Notes: generated by a model from the letters alone, not told the origin. A stretch of 64,000 bases of DNA from Candidatus Nitrosocosmicus franklandus (GCF_900696045.1 NZ_LR216287.1:744001-808000), one strand, 5' to 3'. Counted from the stretch's first letter, positions 47,264 to 57,759 are shown. Made by a program: numbers and translations.

Positions 47264-48319
47264 TTATTGAAATATTTTCTGCATGTCCGGACTCAAATAG
47301 TCTCTAACTGGGGAAATTATCTTATTTAGGTATTTGCCCGTAGCTGCTTTTAGATCCATAGGATGTATATTACCCTGCTCAAATGCTGTTTTGATCTCTT
47401 CGAAGGAATAGTAAGTTACATTGCCGCCAAATTTTTGAGGGCGCTCAATCGTAAACTCACTAAACTCGTGAAATATAACATAATCTATTATCTCTAGAAT
47501 AGGATTATTTTGAGAGATTTTTGCTGGACAGTATGCTTTTTTTATCTTTAAAGAAATTTCATCTTCATTATCATGAATCAAAATACTACTTGAGGGGTTG
47601 CTCTTGCTCATTTTGCTAAATATTCTAGATTCATCAGAAGTATCACCTAAAGACCCAGAATTCAGAGCATTAGGCTCCGATAAACCAGGCAACAAATGGT
47701 GATGAACAGAAACAGGAACTTTCCAACCAAGTTTAGGAAATACCTCTCTTACCAACATGTGAATTTTTCGCTGATCAGTTCCAGCATGAACAATATCAAG
47801 ATCCATTGCTTTAATGTCAACGGATTGCATTGATGGATACAGGAGTTGAGAGAAATCGAGTGTATCTTTTTCCGTTCTTCCCATAATAGTTAGCGACCTA
47901 AGAGTTCGAGATAGCGTGATTTGTTTTGAAAAGAGTACAAAGTTTTTCCAATATTCATCTGTTTCCTCGTAGAGCTTTGTTCCCTGTATTATATTTACAC
48001 CTGGACAAACAAATTTGAACGCTTTTTCATAATACTTGGATACTTTTGAAATTAAATCCCAATCGTTATTTAGTTTATTATTGATATAAGTATGCCAATC
48101 GGCCAAAAAGACATTCGTCCTAACACCTGCTGCAATAAAATCATTTAACTTAAATCCTGTAAGCATTAGGCTACCCAGATGTAATTTACCTGAAATTTCA
48201 AGCCCGATATAGTGTTTTGGAGATATGTTAGTACTTAATAACGAAATTAGTTCGTCTCTGGTAACTATCTCCTCAGTGGGTGGTCTCTGTATCAGATCAA
48301 CCTTTCTTTCTACATCCAT
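47264..48319 (-). CDS. tyrS: Tyrosyl-tRNA synthetase, archaeal type
   Basis: 351 aa. Class I signature at GLEISGKLHLGSLML (HIGH variant), tyrosine pocket FLADWHTYINNKL, AGTDQRKIHML, and FSKMSKSNPSSS (KMSKS) near residue 235. The C-terminal small helical domain is short, as in archaeal/eukaryotic TyrRS, without the bacterial S4 domain. It charges tRNA-Tyr. Housekeeping gene, with 87 bases to the next gene upstream on the same strand. Confidence 0.96.
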   Translation of the reverse strand: MDVERKVDLIQRPPTEEIVTRDELISLLSTNISPKHYIGLEISGKLHLGSLMLTGFKLNDFIAAGVRTNVFLADWHTYINNKLNNDWDLISKVSKYYEKAFKFVCPGVNIIQGTKLYEETDEYWKNFVLFSKQITLSRTLRSLTIMGRTEKDTLDFSQLLYPSMQSVDIKAMDLDIVHAGTDQRKIHMLVREVFPKLGWKVPVSVHHHLLPGLSEPNALNSGSLGDTSDESRIFSKMSKSNPSSSILIHDNEDEISLKIKKAYCPAKISQNNPILEIIDYVIFHEFSEFTIERPQKFGGNVTYYSFEEIKTAFEQGNIHPMDLKAATGKYLNKIISPVRDYLSPDMQKIFQ

Positions 48320-48406
48320 TGTAACTAAATTGTAACTTTGAGAATATTATAAATTGTAATCTATAATAGCTAGGTATTACCTATATAATATAAATTAGAT
48401 CAGACA

Positions 48407-49585
48407 TTATCCTGCTGTCAATTTGCTAACTTTTATTCTCTCTAATCTGCGAGGAAAAGTAAATGAATCGAAATTGGTCAACTTTGCATCTAGACTAATA
48501 GTAGAAGAATTTTTCGAAGGTATCCTACTAGTATCTTTAGCAATTACAGTCAAAGGTTCACAATTTGCTTCGATGAATTTTTTTCTCTTCCTATATTTCT
48601 TATCCATTCGAAAATAGAGATAATGCTCAAGTATGCCTTCTCTAACTCCAGTAGGAGATATTAGCACATTATTAAAATTGTACTTCTCCATCAATATCTT
48701 TATAATAATGCTTCCTGTTGTAATGGTTCTTGATCGTTGTGGATCTACAAACCGCAAGTTGGATATTTCATCTACTGACATCTCACGGAAAATATTATTT
48801 GCAATGTCTATCATCCTCTTTTCAAGCGAAACATGATGAGAAGAAAGTCGAGAATCAAGAAAAAAAATCTTTGAAATAAACTTGTAAATTGATCTTGCTG
48901 TTCCACCAATAGCAACCATTTTCAAATCTAGAGGTTCATCAAACCTAAACTGATTTCTGTTGGGTAGATACTTTATAATTGATTTTTCAAGCTTATCATA
49001 AGTATTTTTTAATTTAACTTGATCACTATAGTAATTTTCATGAAATTTAATGAATTCTTGTGACAGTCGTAGAACGCCTAAATCTAGGCATATTGTTTTT
49101 TGAATTTTAAAATCCTGGATATGCATTAGCTCCATGCTACCGCCCCCTAAATCGAAAAACACACCGTTGGGGACATGCATGTAAGACTGCGATCCTATAT
49201 AAGTAAAGAATCCTTCTTCGGGACCAGACAATATATTAAAACAGATACCAGTCCTGTCGTGTAAATTATTAATTACTTCTTTTTGATTTTCTGCATCTCT
49301 AACAGCACTTGTCGCTATTGGAATTACAGAATCAATATCTTGTGTCTTTAAATCTTCTTTAAATGAAAGCAAAGCCTGACTGGTCCGCTCTATGTTCTGA
49401 TTCGATATAAGATGATTGTTTTTGTTTAAATCCAATCCAATTTGAACATATTCTTGTCTTTGAAACTTCTTCTTATAGTAACCGTTCTTATAAATATCAT
49501 AAGCAGAAACCTTTACTGAATTGTATCCAAGGTCGATTATTGCAATACTCTCTTTTTTCTTACTAACTACTGTTCCATCATACAA
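48407..49585 (-). CDS. Ppx/GppA-family exopolyphosphatase-like phosphatase
   Basis: 392 aa. Actin-like ATPase fold motifs: IAIIDLGYNSVKVSAYDI (phosphate 1), ATSAVRDAENQKEV, then EEGFFTYIGSQ, FFDLGGGSMELMHI (phosphate 2), and VAIGGTARSIYKFI. The catalytic Glu of the SGPEEG motif is kept. These enzymes release phosphate from polyphosphate or act on guanosine pentaphosphate; archaea use mainly polyphosphate. The last 60 residues are a basic low-complexity tail. It lies between cdc48 and tyrS, same strand, as a likely housekeeping cluster. Confidence 0.9.
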   Translation of the reverse strand: MYDGTVVSKKKESIAIIDLGYNSVKVSAYDIYKNGYYKKKFQRQEYVQIGLDLNKNNHLISNQNIERTSQALLSFKEDLKTQDIDSVIPIATSAVRDAENQKEVINNLHDRTGICFNILSGPEEGFFTYIGSQSYMHVPNGVFFDLGGGSMELMHIQDFKIQKTICLDLGVLRLSQEFIKFHENYYSDQVKLKNTYDKLEKSIIKYLPNRNQFRFDEPLDLKMVAIGGTARSIYKFISKIFFLDSRLSSHHVSLEKRMIDIANNIFREMSVDEISNLRFVDPQRSRTITTGSIIIKILMEKYNFNNVLISPTGVREGILEHYLYFRMDKKYRKRKKFIEANCEPLTVIAKDTSRIPSKNSSTISLDAKLTNFDSFTFPRRLERIKVSKLTAG

Positions 49586-49665
49586 ATCAAACGAAATTGA
49601 ATTTCCATTAAATTTAATGTTTTCTAAACTAATCTGAAAATGTTGAAAAATAAAATTAAGAGATG

Positions 49666-51843
49666 TTATCTGTATTGAGAAAGTGTAACCTTTTCGCCAG
49701 GTTTCATATCTCTCTGAGTTTTTATCTTCTTTACAGCATCCTCAAAATGCTTCATAGTTACATGTGCTTCTGACGCATGCTTTGCAGCATCTTCGGGATT
49801 ACTATATTTTTGAAGATATTCATGTAAGACTAAAGATATGGCAGTATTTGCAACAGCAGACATATCTGCACCACTGAATCCATCAGTAAGTTCAGCAATT
49901 CTTTGTAAGTTGACATCACTTGTCAAAGGTTTCTCCTTTGCATATATTTCCAAGATCTTTAATCTCGTGGCGATATCTGGTTTTGGAACAAATACGATCT
50001 TATCAAATCTCCCAGGTCGTAATAAAGCACTGTCAATCATATCCAGTCTGTTAGTAGCAGCAATAATTACGACTCCGTTGAGCTCTTGGATCCCATCCAT
50101 TTCGGTTAGCAATTGCGAAACCATACGTTCAGTCCCTGCATTTACACCTTCCATTCCACGTATCGGGGCTATAGAGTCGATTTCATCAAAGAAAACAACA
50201 CATGGTGCTGCCTGTCTTGCACGTCTAAAGATTTCTCTGATACCTCTTTCTGATTCCCCGATCCACTTTGACAATAACTCTGGTCCCTTAACACTGATAA
50301 AATTAGCTTCTGATTCGGTTGCTACAGCTTTAGCAAGCATGGTCTTTCCGGTACCAGATGGACCATGCATAAGAATTCCTTTAGGCACGGAGTGCCCTAA
50401 CTTTGTATACAAGTCAGGATATCTTAACGGCCATTCTACAGCCTCTTGCAGCTCTCTTTTGACTTCATCCAGTCCACCGATATCAGTCCACTGTACATCT
50501 GGAGATTCGAGATATACTTCTCTCATAGCTGAGGGCATTACTTCCTTAATTGCATTTTCAAAATCGGCCATTGTAACAACCAATTTATTTAACACGTCAG
50601 GATTAATTTTCTCATCTTCAAGATTAAGTTCTGGTAGTAATCTACGTAAACACTTCATTGCAGCTTCTTTACAAAGGTATTCTAAATCGGCACCAACAAA
50701 ACCATGGCTTACAGATGCAATCTTTTCTTGATTTACATCAGTATCCAAGGGCATATTTCTCGTGTGAATTTGTAAGATTTCTAACCTTCCACGTTTATCT
50801 GGAACTTTGATTTCAATTTCTCTATCAAATCTACCAGGTCTTCTTAAAGCTGGGTCAATAGCATTTGGTCTGTTTGTAGCAGCGATAACAATGACTTTAC
50901 CTCTTGCTTCTAATCCATCCATTAATGATAGTAATTGAGATACAACTCTTCTCTCAACTTCTCCCGTTACTTCTTCACGCTTTGGAGTAATAGAGTCTAT
51001 TTCATCTATAAACATGATAGACGGGGCCTTTTCTTTGGTTTCTTTGAATATTTCACGTAATCTTGCTTCCGATTCACCGTAGAATTTACTCATTATTTCT
51101 GGACCCGAGATACTCACAAAGTGAGCATTACTTTCATTTGCTACAGCCTTTGCCAGCAGTGTTTTACCAGTACCCGGCGGACCATATAGCAATACTCCCT
51201 TGGGTGCCTCTATACCCAATTTCTCAAATATTTCAGGATGTCTGAGTGGAAGTTCTATCATTTCTCGAACCTTCTGGGCTTCTTCCTTTAAACCTCCAAT
51301 ATCCTCGTAGGTTACTTGTGGCACTCCACGGAGCGTTTCTCCACGCTCAGCTATATGAAATACAGTTTTTTGTGTGACTAAAACAGCGTCAACACCAGGA
51401 CCTGGGGTTACTCCTATTACTTGAAAAGTAAGTCTACCACCAAAGTATGGCACCATCACGTTATCACCTTTTATTAACGGTACACTTTCTAGAGCATCAG
51501 CGAGATATCGTTCGTCAATTGGTGGAATAGCTTCTAATGGTGCTACAATTACTTTTTCTGCAGGCACTGCTTTAATCTTTCGGACAATCACGGTGTCACC
51601 AATGGCTACACCAGCATTATTTCTGACCAGACCATCAACTCGTATGATACCCTTACCCTCATCTGAAGGATAAAGAGGCAAGCATTTTGCAACTGTTTTG
51701 CGTTTACCTCTTATTTCCACTACATCACCCGTAGAAGCGCTTAAAGCATCCATAGAATCATAATCGATTCTAGCAACACCACGACCTACATCTCGGGTAT
51801 AGGCTTCAAGCACTTTTAAAGAAAGAGCATTACTTTGAGACAT
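49666..51843 (-). CDS. cdc48: CDC48/VAT-type AAA+ ATPase
   Basis: 725 aa. N-terminal VAT-N domain ([21 protein letters not shown]) and a double-psi barrel, then D1 with GPPGTGKT near residue 225 and [10 protein letters not shown], then D2 with GPSGTGKT near 500, [11 protein letters not shown] and the arginine-finger region RPGRFDK. Hexameric unfoldase that feeds the archaeal proteasome and frees tagged or misfolded proteins. Length is standard. Strongly conserved housekeeping gene, single start at ATG 51843 ([16 protein letters not shown]). Confidence 0.97.
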   Translation of the reverse strand: MSQSNALSLKVLEAYTRDVGRGVARIDYDSMDALSASTGDVVEIRGKRKTVAKCLPLYPSDEGKGIIRVDGLVRNNAGVAIGDTVIVRKIKAVPAEKVIVAPLEAIPPIDERYLADALESVPLIKGDNVMVPYFGGRLTFQVIGVTPGPGVDAVLVTQKTVFHIAERGETLRGVPQVTYEDIGGLKEEAQKVREMIELPLRHPEIFEKLGIEAPKGVLLYGPPGTGKTLLAKAVANESNAHFVSISGPEIMSKFYGESEARLREIFKETKEKAPSIMFIDEIDSITPKREEVTGEVERRVVSQLLSLMDGLEARGKVIVIAATNRPNAIDPALRRPGRFDREIEIKVPDKRGRLEILQIHTRNMPLDTDVNQEKIASVSHGFVGADLEYLCKEAAMKCLRRLLPELNLEDEKINPDVLNKLVVTMADFENAIKEVMPSAMREVYLESPDVQWTDIGGLDEVKRELQEAVEWPLRYPDLYTKLGHSVPKGILMHGPSGTGKTMLAKAVATESEANFISVKGPELLSKWIGESERGIREIFRRARQAAPCVVFFDEIDSIAPIRGMEGVNAGTERMVSQLLTEMDGIQELNGVVIIAATNRLDMIDSALLRPGRFDKIVFVPKPDIATRLKILEIYAKEKPLTSDVNLQRIAELTDGFSGADMSAVANTAISLVLHEYLQKYSNPEDAAKHASEAHVTMKHFEDAVKKIKTQRDMKPGEKVTLSQYR

Positions 51844-52000
51844 GATTACTATCTAATATTTACTAACATACTACTTATACACTTTTGTAAATCTTTTGCT
51901 AAAATGACGATCCTAGTACATCTAATAACCTGAAAATACGTGATTAAATCTAATAATGATGATGAGGGACCCCATTAATCTTGCCCGTTCTTCATCTACA

Positions 52001-52849
52001 CTATTTTGCTAGTCCGACGATAGGGGCTTGTACAAATTCCTTTGACAACGGAGACTGAGGATCAAAGTTTATGAATAACACCCTATTATCGATCAAAGTC
52101 AAGGATACTCCAATTCCGTTGTAATTATTAGTTTCATCGGAAATCGTCGCATTATTCGAGCTTGTTACTTTAATGACATCAATTTTTCCAGAATATGTGA
52201 TATCATTATTCTGTTGTTGAACGGCGTTACTTACAAAATTTGACAAATCATAGGATGTCGTATTTGCAAACCTATCGCCTGAGAGCGTCTCATTGGTTGA
52301 TTCGGGTCTATTGACGGCATCATTATGAATTTCAGATGAATTAAGATTAACAGGCTGCTTAATAAAGCTGGCACTAAAGTTCTTGGATCCATTATCTTGA
52401 GTAGTCAAAGACCAATTGCCATAAATGCTATTAATAAGAGTTCCTGTTTCTTGATCATACTCTGCACTTACTATGGTTCCATTGAGATCGCTGCTTTCAG
52501 GTTCCTCTGATCCTATAGTGCTGGTTGAAGTCTCACCATCACAAGTGCTTCGCGTTGTACTAGTAGTTTTTCCATTCTCGTTGGTCTGAGATTGTATTGA
52601 TATATTGTTATTGCAATTGTTGTTGTTACTATTTTCGCTATTCTCTATAGTCGATTGTATATTCTCTTGTGTTTGTTCCATAAATTCATCAAAATCTAAT
52701 TGCGCTTTAACAGGTTCGAGATTAAAGGATACCGATACCAATAATAAAGAGAGAACGACAACAATACTCATTGATTTTCTTGAGAAATAATTATCATTAA
52801 CACCATTATTTTGAGATAGGTAGATAAAATAGTCTTTTTTACTAGTCAT
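52001..52849 (-). CDS. Secreted protein (282 aa) sharing a domain with the poly-Gln cupredoxin-like protein
   Basis: Signal peptide ends near VKAQLD. The middle is Asn/Ser/Thr-rich with six Asn in a row. Residues about 120-280 form a beta domain: LNGTIVSAEYDQETGTL, YGNWSLTTQDNG, FVSNAVQQ, GKIDVIKV, GVSLTLIDNRVLFINFDPQ, FVQAPIVGLAK. The same order (G-x-W-x-L, F-x-x-x-H, short strand, domain end with [QA]P[IV][IV]G) appears in the C-terminus of the protein at 39890. Two Cys form a likely disulfide. Envelope protein, unknown role. Confidence 0.65.
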   Translation of the reverse strand: MTSKKDYFIYLSQNNGVNDNYFSRKSMSIVVVLSLLLVSVSFNLEPVKAQLDFDEFMEQTQENIQSTIENSENSNNNNCNNNISIQSQTNENGKTTSTTRSTCDGETSTSTIGSEEPESSDLNGTIVSAEYDQETGTLINSIYGNWSLTTQDNGSKNFSASFIKQPVNLNSSEIHNDAVNRPESTNETLSGDRFANTTSYDLSNFVSNAVQQQNNDITYSGKIDVIKVTSSNNATISDETNNYNGIGVSLTLIDNRVLFINFDPQSPLSKEFVQAPIVGLAK

Positions 52850-53005
52850 TAATACTCAGTAATTTATATACGTAAAATACGATTTATGTTTTTCTGAGTA
52901 AAAATTAGAGTATTATATTAGACTAATTTATTATATGAAATTATTATGAACGATTTTATAGTTAATAATAGGTTTTAAAAGATATATATAAGTGAATTTG
53001 AACAA

Positions 53006-54298
53006 ATGAAAATTCTATCACCAGAAATTGATAAACTTGCTGGAATCAGCTGCTATGCAACTTCGACAATCGGAGTCGATGGACAAATAAAGAAAAACTA
53101 TACAGATTTTTTTGTCCAAGAAATTCTAAAGGATGACTTTTTGAGGCAACTAAGTTCATCACAACAAAGTAATTTTTCCTTCCCAATATACAAGATAGAA
53201 AAAGAAGGAATTGACTCAATTCATGCTGTAATGTTACTGAGAAAAAAAACTGGTCTAAATCTCAAAATAATTGGTATGAAAGATGCAAAAGCTACCACTA
53301 TTCAGTACGCCAGTAGCATCCGCAGTCCTAATTCAAGAAAATTGACAGAAGGAATTAAGATTGGTCCAGTAATGCTCAGTTTGGTTGGATATTCTAAAAA
53401 ACCATTAGAGAAGAATAATCTAATAGGAAACTTTTTTAGAATAAGAATAACAAATACCAAAAAACCTTATTCAAACGATATCATGAAATTCATTTCAGAA
53501 ATTGATAAGATAGGTAACTATTATGGGTTACAAAGATTTGGAAGTGAGAGATTGGTAACGCATTTGGTAGGAAAGGCGATTTTAAATAGGGAATTTGATA
53601 AGGCGGTGAAGATTCTAATGACTTATACTACCAAATATGATTCTAAATTTAGTATAGAAATTAGAGAAAAATTGAATGATGTAAGAAATAATCCGTCTAT
53701 AGTGAAAGAAATTCCTAAAGGTATGGATATAGAAAAAAATTTAGCTCTTGAAATACTAAATGGAAAGAACTCTATTGCAGCCCTCCGATCAATTCCCATA
53801 ACAATAAGAAGGTTATTTGTTCAAGCATTTCAATCGTTTCTGTTTAATAAGACCCTTAGTAAAGCGATAGAAAACGACTTTTCACTTACCAAACCCGAGA
53901 TAAATGATCTTTGTTTTGAAGTGTATAAGAATAATCTAGAATTTGGTAAAATACGCAAATACAACAATAAAAACAATTCCAAAAAAGGTATTATCATGTT
54001 ACCAATTATTCGATTACCCGGATATTCATTTCAGCCAGGAAATAACCGATTTGACAAGATACTAAAAGATTACATGTCTCTAGAAAATATGACAGCCAAG
54101 GATTTTTTTATAAAGGAAATGCAAGAACTAAGTGAATCTGGAGGGTTTCGTCAAGCAAGTTTTTACTGCAAGGATTTTGGATACAGAATTGAGGATAATT
54201 CTATAATTGTGGAATTCTCTGCGCCCAAAGGATCTTATGCCACCATCCTTCTAAGAGAACTAATCAAGCCGGTGAACCCCATATTGGCAGGATTTTAG
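53006..54298 (+). CDS. truD: tRNA pseudouridine(13) synthase TruD
   Basis: 430 aa. TruD features: DFFVQEIL near residue 37, then GMKDAKATTIQ with the catalytic Asp near residue 93, GNYYGLQRFGSERLVTHLVGKAIL, and a long insertion domain common in archaea before FVQAFQSFLFNK. Ends with GSYATILLRELIKP as in archaeal TruD. It converts U13 of tRNA-Glu (and others in archaea/eukaryotes) to pseudouridine. ATG 53006 follows AT-rich sequence. Confidence 0.93.
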   Translation: MKILSPEIDKLAGISCYATSTIGVDGQIKKNYTDFFVQEILKDDFLRQLSSSQQSNFSFPIYKIEKEGIDSIHAVMLLRKKTGLNLKIIGMKDAKATTIQYASSIRSPNSRKLTEGIKIGPVMLSLVGYSKKPLEKNNLIGNFFRIRITNTKKPYSNDIMKFISEIDKIGNYYGLQRFGSERLVTHLVGKAILNREFDKAVKILMTYTTKYDSKFSIEIREKLNDVRNNPSIVKEIPKGMDIEKNLALEILNGKNSIAALRSIPITIRRLFVQAFQSFLFNKTLSKAIENDFSLTKPEINDLCFEVYKNNLEFGKIRKYNNKNNSKKGIIMLPIIRLPGYSFQPGNNRFDKILKDYMSLENMTAKDFFIKEMQELSESGGFRQASFYCKDFGYRIEDNSIIVEFSAPKGSYATILLRELIKPVNPILAGF

Positions 54299-54452
54299 CA
54301 TAGATGAAAGATGTCTAAATCCTGGATCCGTGTAGTGTAAGAGAAATGCATATACTTATTTAACGCATTGTCACATAATAGGATAATGGTGTAACGAGAT
54401 TTCTATTAACAACAAGTCGCCACTGTTTAGAGCATTCATTACAATAGGCATA

Positions 54453-54674
54453 TTGGTATTGTTATTCGGATTAGCCTTTGTTTTGATGGATGTATTGATT
54501 AATGCCTTTACAGGAGGACTAAGAGAGATAGGAATAAGGTTTGTTGTAGTTGGAACGATCACAGTTGGTATTGCATATGTTTACAAGTATCATACTATAA
54601 TAGGTTTTATATTGAGGAACTTTAAAAATAGGCTGTTAGCTCAAGACAGATTTTCGAGATGGTATAAACCATAA
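54453..54674 (+). CDS. Small two-helix membrane protein (at least 73 aa), start uncertain
   Basis: Two hydrophobic helices (LVLLFGLAFVLMDVLINAF and IRFVVVGTITVGIAYVY) and a basic tail (RNFKNRLLAQDRFSRWYK). The frame is open about 20 codons further upstream with sensible residues (INNKSPLFRAFITIG), but there is no ATG, GTG or TTG before 54453. An ATG at 54386, preceded by a TATA-like box at the right distance, reaches that frame if one A of the AA at 54393-54394 is dropped (ATG GTG TAC GAG ATT). So the true gene may start at 54386 and be frame-broken, or use a rare ATT start. Confidence 0.5.
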   Translation: MVLLFGLAFVLMDVLINAFTGGLREIGIRFVVVGTITVGIAYVYKYHTIIGFILRNFKNRLLAQDRFSRWYKP

Positions 54675-54827
54675 GAAAAATTATCATGGCTTAATCGATG
54701 TAATAGAAAGATCTGGAAAACTCGAGTATCTAATATCCGGCCCATAGATTGATTATTAAGGTTGAATTCCTAAACATTAATAAATAAACAATTAATAGTT
54801 AACATATTCTAAGTTCTAATAAGATAC

Positions 54828-55598
54828 TTGACAATCGAGGTAATACAGTATAATTTTGAGGAACATTCTGAACAGTTTCGGTCTTTTTTTACAAATGTAA
54901 TGAAACTGTTGATAGTCTCAAAACTAAATTGCTTAGAAACAAATCGACTGTCAGTAAAATATTTTCATAAATTGGTTAGCAGCATTGAAGGATGTGAAGT
55001 TCATTCCATAAGGTATGGTAAACCCATGTTATTTACCAAGTTTTTAGGTTATGATTTTAATTACCACACTGTTCGAGTTATAATAAGAATAGTTGAAAAC
55101 TTTTCAATAGAAATATCAATTGAATCAATAATCAATGAGTTCGTAAAGGCGTTTGATGAACTAAGCTCACAAACAAGAGAGATAAAATGGAATGTTACCA
55201 ATGATTCGCGCAGAGTCGGTACGATGACGACATTAGCGGTACCAAAGAAGTATTCAATGAACGGAAAAAAATTGCCTAGTTTGAAAACATCAGAAGATGG
55301 AGACACCGATTATGAAGAAGTTATTACTTTTGGTCTGTTAGATTCATTCATTGACTCTCTATATATGTTGATGAAGCTGTCTAGATTGGATAAGAACAGC
55401 TTACTTGGGAAAAGTGTCGAAATCAAAGATGTATCACTAACTCGAAAAATATTGAATATCGAAATCATCATAGATGATGAAACCGTTATTTTGGATTTAA
55501 ATACCAAATCCAGGAATAAAGTGGCTGTCTCCCTTGACAACAATGCAAAAAATGGAGAAGCAATAAAGAACCTAATGTTGCAGAATTACAATAGATAA
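54828..55598 (+). CDS. Hypothetical protein (256 aa)
   Basis: TTG start. A soluble, mixed alpha/beta protein of good composition: IEVIQYNFEEHSEQF, CEVHSIRYGKPMLFTKFLGYD, VRVIIRIVENFSIEISI, a central linker (KKLPSLKTSEDGDTDYEE), and a last beta-rich part. It converges end to end with the membrane gene at 55599 (no gap). No domain recognised. Conservation in this class is likely given the well-formed sequence, but not shown. Confidence 0.6.
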   Translation: MTIEVIQYNFEEHSEQFRSFFTNVMKLLIVSKLNCLETNRLSVKYFHKLVSSIEGCEVHSIRYGKPMLFTKFLGYDFNYHTVRVIIRIVENFSIEISIESIINEFVKAFDELSSQTREIKWNVTNDSRRVGTMTTLAVPKKYSMNGKKLPSLKTSEDGDTDYEEVITFGLLDSFIDSLYMLMKLSRLDKNSLLGKSVEIKDVSLTRKILNIEIIIDDETVILDLNTKSRNKVAVSLDNNAKNGEAIKNLMLQNYNR

Positions 55599-56105
55599 TC
55601 AATCCAACTCAGGTAAACCTGTATCCAAAAAAGCGGCCAATAGTAATACAGATATAGACAAACCTACTGTGAGTCGTCCAAGTAAGATTATCTTGCTTCT
55701 TAAGGATGTAAAATATTCCTCTGGGACTTTACGGTCAACTATTTGTCTCTCCACATTCTTATTTAAAATCATTACATGAATAGCATAAACGATGAATAAA
55801 ATACAAACTAAAAAGATCTTTGCCAGAAGTATATATCCATACGTGGATTCAAATAATAAAGATGGCTGGCCAAAGAAGTAACGCGCATTGTAAATACCAG
55901 TTATTACAAGAATTATCAAAGAAGATCCACCTAAATAGTTAAATCTGCGTCCTACTATAACCATAAATGATATTCGCTCGTTAAGATCAGGTATGGTTTT
56001 TTTCAACAATGGGGCCAAAACTAAGCCCAGGAATATGGACCCACCAACCCAGATGGATGTAAATATCAAGTGAATCCAAATAACAAGGGGATCAAAAAAG
56101 TTCAT
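55599..56105 (-). CDS. CopD-like four-helix membrane protein (168 aa)
   Basis: Four membrane helices: IWIHLIFTSIWVGGSIFLGLV (with membrane His), SLIILVITGIYNARYF, ILLAKIFLVCILFIVYAIHVM (with another His), and LGRLTVGLSISVLLLAAF. Layout and His placement match CopD/DUF2269-like proteins, which move copper or bind haem. Family-level call only. It is convergent with the 256-aa gene. Confidence 0.72.
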   Translation of the reverse strand: MNFFDPLVIWIHLIFTSIWVGGSIFLGLVLAPLLKKTIPDLNERISFMVIVGRRFNYLGGSSLIILVITGIYNARYFFGQPSLLFESTYGYILLAKIFLVCILFIVYAIHVMILNKNVERQIVDRKVPEEYFTSLRSKIILLGRLTVGLSISVLLLAAFLDTGLPELD

Positions 56106-56193
56106 CGGATACTAAATACCTATTTCTTCTATAATATAATATTATAAACAAAGTTTTTTAGTGTCAATACTTTACATTTTAATTCGATAGTAA

Positions 56194-56697
56194 TTGTTTT
56201 TAAGTAGACGTAGACTTGTTCTGATCGGTACTGCTACAGTTATAGTTGGAGTGATTGTTTTACTACCATTAATATTAACAATAACTTTGCCTGATTTGGA
56301 CGCTCTTAGCATAATTGTCAAGAAGATCGAACTAGAAGATATTTCGAATGACAATAATACCGCAACTTTGAATGTTGTATTCAATATCCAAAATCCAACG
56401 GATAAAGCTTTAACAACGTCAAAGATTGACTATGAGTTAATTGCAGACGGTGAATTGCTTGGAGAGTTTTCAAAGTCTTATATAGATATACCTGTAAATG
56501 GCAGACCCCAACTGTTGGCCAATACAGATACAAACATAAGTTCAGTAATAGAAGCACCTATTTTGGACAAGAATATTAGGCTAGACTTGTTAAGAAATAA
56601 TCAAGCAATTGAGAACATTGAGTGGATAATAAACGGAAATGCAATAATTGAATCAGGATTTAGCTCAGCATCTAAAGTATTTAATGCAACATGGTAA
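56194..56697 (+). CDS. Membrane-anchored LEA14/WHy-domain protein (167 aa)
   Basis: TTG start; MFLSRRRLVLIGTATVIVGV is a signal anchor. Then IIVKKIELEDISNDNNTATLNVVFNIQNPTDKAL..., the WHy-domain hallmark (strand, NPT/NPN, strand), and a second half with FSKSYIDIPVNGRP. Sister of the LEA14-like gene at 45580. Usually linked to envelope stability under desiccation or salt stress. Confidence 0.75.
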   Translation: MFLSRRRLVLIGTATVIVGVIVLLPLILTITLPDLDALSIIVKKIELEDISNDNNTATLNVVFNIQNPTDKALTTSKIDYELIADGELLGEFSKSYIDIPVNGRPQLLANTDTNISSVIEAPILDKNIRLDLLRNNQAIENIEWIINGNAIIESGFSSASKVFNATW

Positions 56698-56806
56698 GTT
56701 ACCTTAGCCACTAAATCCTTCTTTTAAATGTTGTAAAAGTATTATTATTATGAAATAAAATAATAATCGTATAAGTGATTATCTTTACAGGAATATTTGA
56801 TCTTCT

Positions 56807-57268
56807 TTACAGTAATTCCTGATCTCCAGATTGTTGATTGATCATAAACTTATCAAAAGACGACAGAATCCACTCCTCAATAATTTGACACTTGGCAGGA
56901 CTATACTGATTTGATTCATCTTCGTTAGAACAAAGATGTTGAAATGAACAACAAAGACACGGAGCTCCCTCTACCATACTAACGTCGATTGGTTTTCGTT
57001 CTTCAGCTTCCATAGAGAAAGATTTTTTTACAACTAATTTGTATGTCCACCTACCACGATACAACGCCTTTTCTCGGGTAATTAAAGACTGTTTTTCTAA
57101 ATTTCCTACCAATCTTGAGCCGTCTCTACTATCCAAAGAGAATAGCTTACATAGTTCTGTTTGAAAAACACCATCTTCGCCGCTAGTGGTAATAGCATCA
57201 AACACCTTATCGATAAGATCACTTTTTGAACGAACAGATAATTTTGAACCAATAATTTCAGATGACAA
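56807..57268 (-). CDS. TFE-beta/RPC34-type winged-helix protein with C-terminal Cys cluster
   Basis: 153 aa. Winged helix at about residues 15-80 (GVFQTELCKLFSLDSRDGSRLV, then RGRWTYKLVV). The C-terminal part has four Cys in a CLCC...C...C pattern (APCLCCSFQHLCSNEDE, then YSPAKCQIIEEW), matching the 4Fe-4S domain of archaeal TFE-beta, the RPC39/C34 homologue. TFE-beta joins TFE-alpha on RNA polymerase to open promoters. The SPAKC...IEEWI ending is typical. Confidence 0.85.
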   Translation of the reverse strand: MSSEIIGSKLSVRSKSDLIDKVFDAITTSGEDGVFQTELCKLFSLDSRDGSRLVGNLEKQSLITREKALYRGRWTYKLVVKKSFSMEAEERKPIDVSMVEGAPCLCCSFQHLCSNEDESNQYSPAKCQIIEEWILSSFDKFMINQQSGDQELL

Positions 57269-57610
57269 AACATAGTAATTACAACAAAATCATATAAATG
57301 TCTTTATAGTCCCAAATGGGTATAAGGATCTCTCGAATTTATCCATCAGATTAATAACATCACGGGTCTAACTATGAAGGCTCAAATAAAGATATCAGTT
57401 AGGCCTAAATGTAACATGAGTTTGTTAAAAGGTATTTAGATAGCAACAAAATATTACAGATATTCAAGAATTGAATTAAATTGTCATTGCAAAAGTAATT
57501 CAAACTAATGCATGAATAGAATCAATTAGAATTCGTGTCATAGTAAATTGTAGTTTTGTTCAATCTATTGACGAATATATCATACTCATCAGCAGGAGTC
57601 AAATACTAAA

Positions 57611-57650
57611 TGTTGTCAAATAATACTGAATGTTGTCGAATAATACTGAA
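57611..57650. repeat. Two tandem copies of a 20-bp unit
   Basis: TGTTGTCAAATAATACTGAA is followed directly by a copy with one change (G for A). A partial third copy precedes it at about 57600. Confidence 0.7.
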
Positions 57651-57759
57651 TACCGACAGGATAGTTGTGTTTGGCACCCACTTTGGAATAGTAGACAAGA
57701 GATTAATACGATTAATTATATATTACGAGAGTATTATTGACGAAAAATAACAAGAATTA

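Noticed and set aside
49838-50731. 297-codon plus-strand ORF
   Set aside because: Antisense to cdc48; composition is Ser/Ile-rich noise with no start signal.
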